Shown: piece by piece, positions 63,600 to 64,000 of the stretch
Layout: each line of letters opens with the position of its first letter
How positions within the stretch are numbered: the stretch's first letter is position 1
From: a bacterium
GTDB lineage: Bacteria; SAR324; XYD2-FULL-50-16
NCBI GenBank assembly: GCA_018829445.1
Contig: JAHJTV010000092.1
Span: 43,502-107,501, forward strand
Direction: 5' to 3'
DNA: 64,000 bases
Notes under the pieces: model-generated
The model's input: the letters and a program-made list of their open reading frames with translations, nothing else
Told to the model about the DNA's origin: nothing
The model's database searches: none
Position numbers and translations under genes: made by a program

Positions 63600-64000
63600 T
63601 GTTTGCCTAAATTAAACAAAACGAGGTCAATTCCAGAAAATTTCAAGTCGACACGCGGCAAAACAGCTGTTTAAGTCAACAACCAAGGGCTATTGTAACG
63701 ACTGGCCTTCCGAAAGATTGGACACTAGTGATCTCTCAAATAACCTCAGATAAAACCTTAGGAAAACCTTACTGTTATAGACCATGGCATTAACGGATTC
63801 TAACCAAGAAATAATGAGGATTTACCCTGATCTTCCATTATTTCTCAGCAATGTCCGGTCAGGTTATTGCAACAATAACGAGAAACGGCTTTCAAAATAA
63901 TGGAATGTACAAAGACGCCATTACTTTAACTTTAGCTATTATTTGTTTAGAAAAAGTAGGATGGGCTACTCGTTGCCCATCAATAGAAAGCAATGTTGGG
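63600..64000. other. Window end, nothing recognised
   Basis: About 400 bp without a credible gene. GTCAACAACC at 63676 faintly resembles the complement of the inverted-repeat element ends at 33.8 kb but is too short to assign. Confidence 0.4.

Overview
The window looks like a chromosome segment of an anaerobic Gram-negative bacterium, most plausibly a Desulfobacterota (deltaproteobacterial) lineage. That placement is an inference from gene content: radical-SAM and many 4Fe-4S proteins, several sigma-54 activators, periplasmic (non-lipoprotein) peptide-binding proteins, beta-oxidation-type acyl-CoA enzymes, and a Cys-rich output tail common in that group. No rRNA, tRNA or CRISPR array was seen.

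Region 1 (1-19.6 kb, all minus strand) is one long unidirectional cluster. Reading in the direction of transcription it holds a complete oligopeptide ABC transporter in the order D-F-B-A-C, a second complete transporter in the order A-B-C-D-F, a gamma-glutamyltranspeptidase, a KamA-like radical SAM aminomutase, an M20 metallopeptidase, and two tandem paralogues that fuse a D-Ala-D-Ala-ligase-like ATP-grasp domain to an M20-like domain with all zinc ligands replaced. A near-consensus sigma-54 promoter lies 40 bp upstream of the first gene, and a sigma-54 activator without an input domain (19.8-20.8 kb) sits just upstream. This is the best candidate for an undescribed system: uptake and remodelling of peptides, possibly with beta-amino acids or isopeptide links.

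Region 2 (21.3-34.3 kb) is accessory. It has a REC/LytTR response regulator abutting a 5'-truncated Kelch/RCC1 gene, a 2199-residue SpvB/FG-GAP/Rhs protein with an AT-rich tip cut by an in-frame TGA, a small lipoprotein, a duplicated fragment of the Rhs core flanked by direct repeats, and a 477-bp element with inverted ends.

Region 3 (34.3-50.7 kb) is mixed metabolism and regulation: a CoA-transferase divergent from a TPR-GAF-sigma-54 activator, an MBL-fold protein, a kinase-like protein paired with a class III aminotransferase, a ferredoxin-nitroreductase, a MerR-TetR fusion regulator with two matching palindromic operators, a DUF362 protein, and an unknown membrane-anchored protein with an SDR.

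Region 4 (51-62.5 kb) is an acyl-CoA cluster: SCP2-type thiolase, two AMP-forming acyl-CoA ligases, a MaoC-like hydratase and a TetR regulator, interleaved with four proteins that share an unusual Cys-rich redox module, one of them fused to an extended SDR. A decayed IS4-type transposase closes the window. Several dispersed intergenic repeat families run through the whole region.
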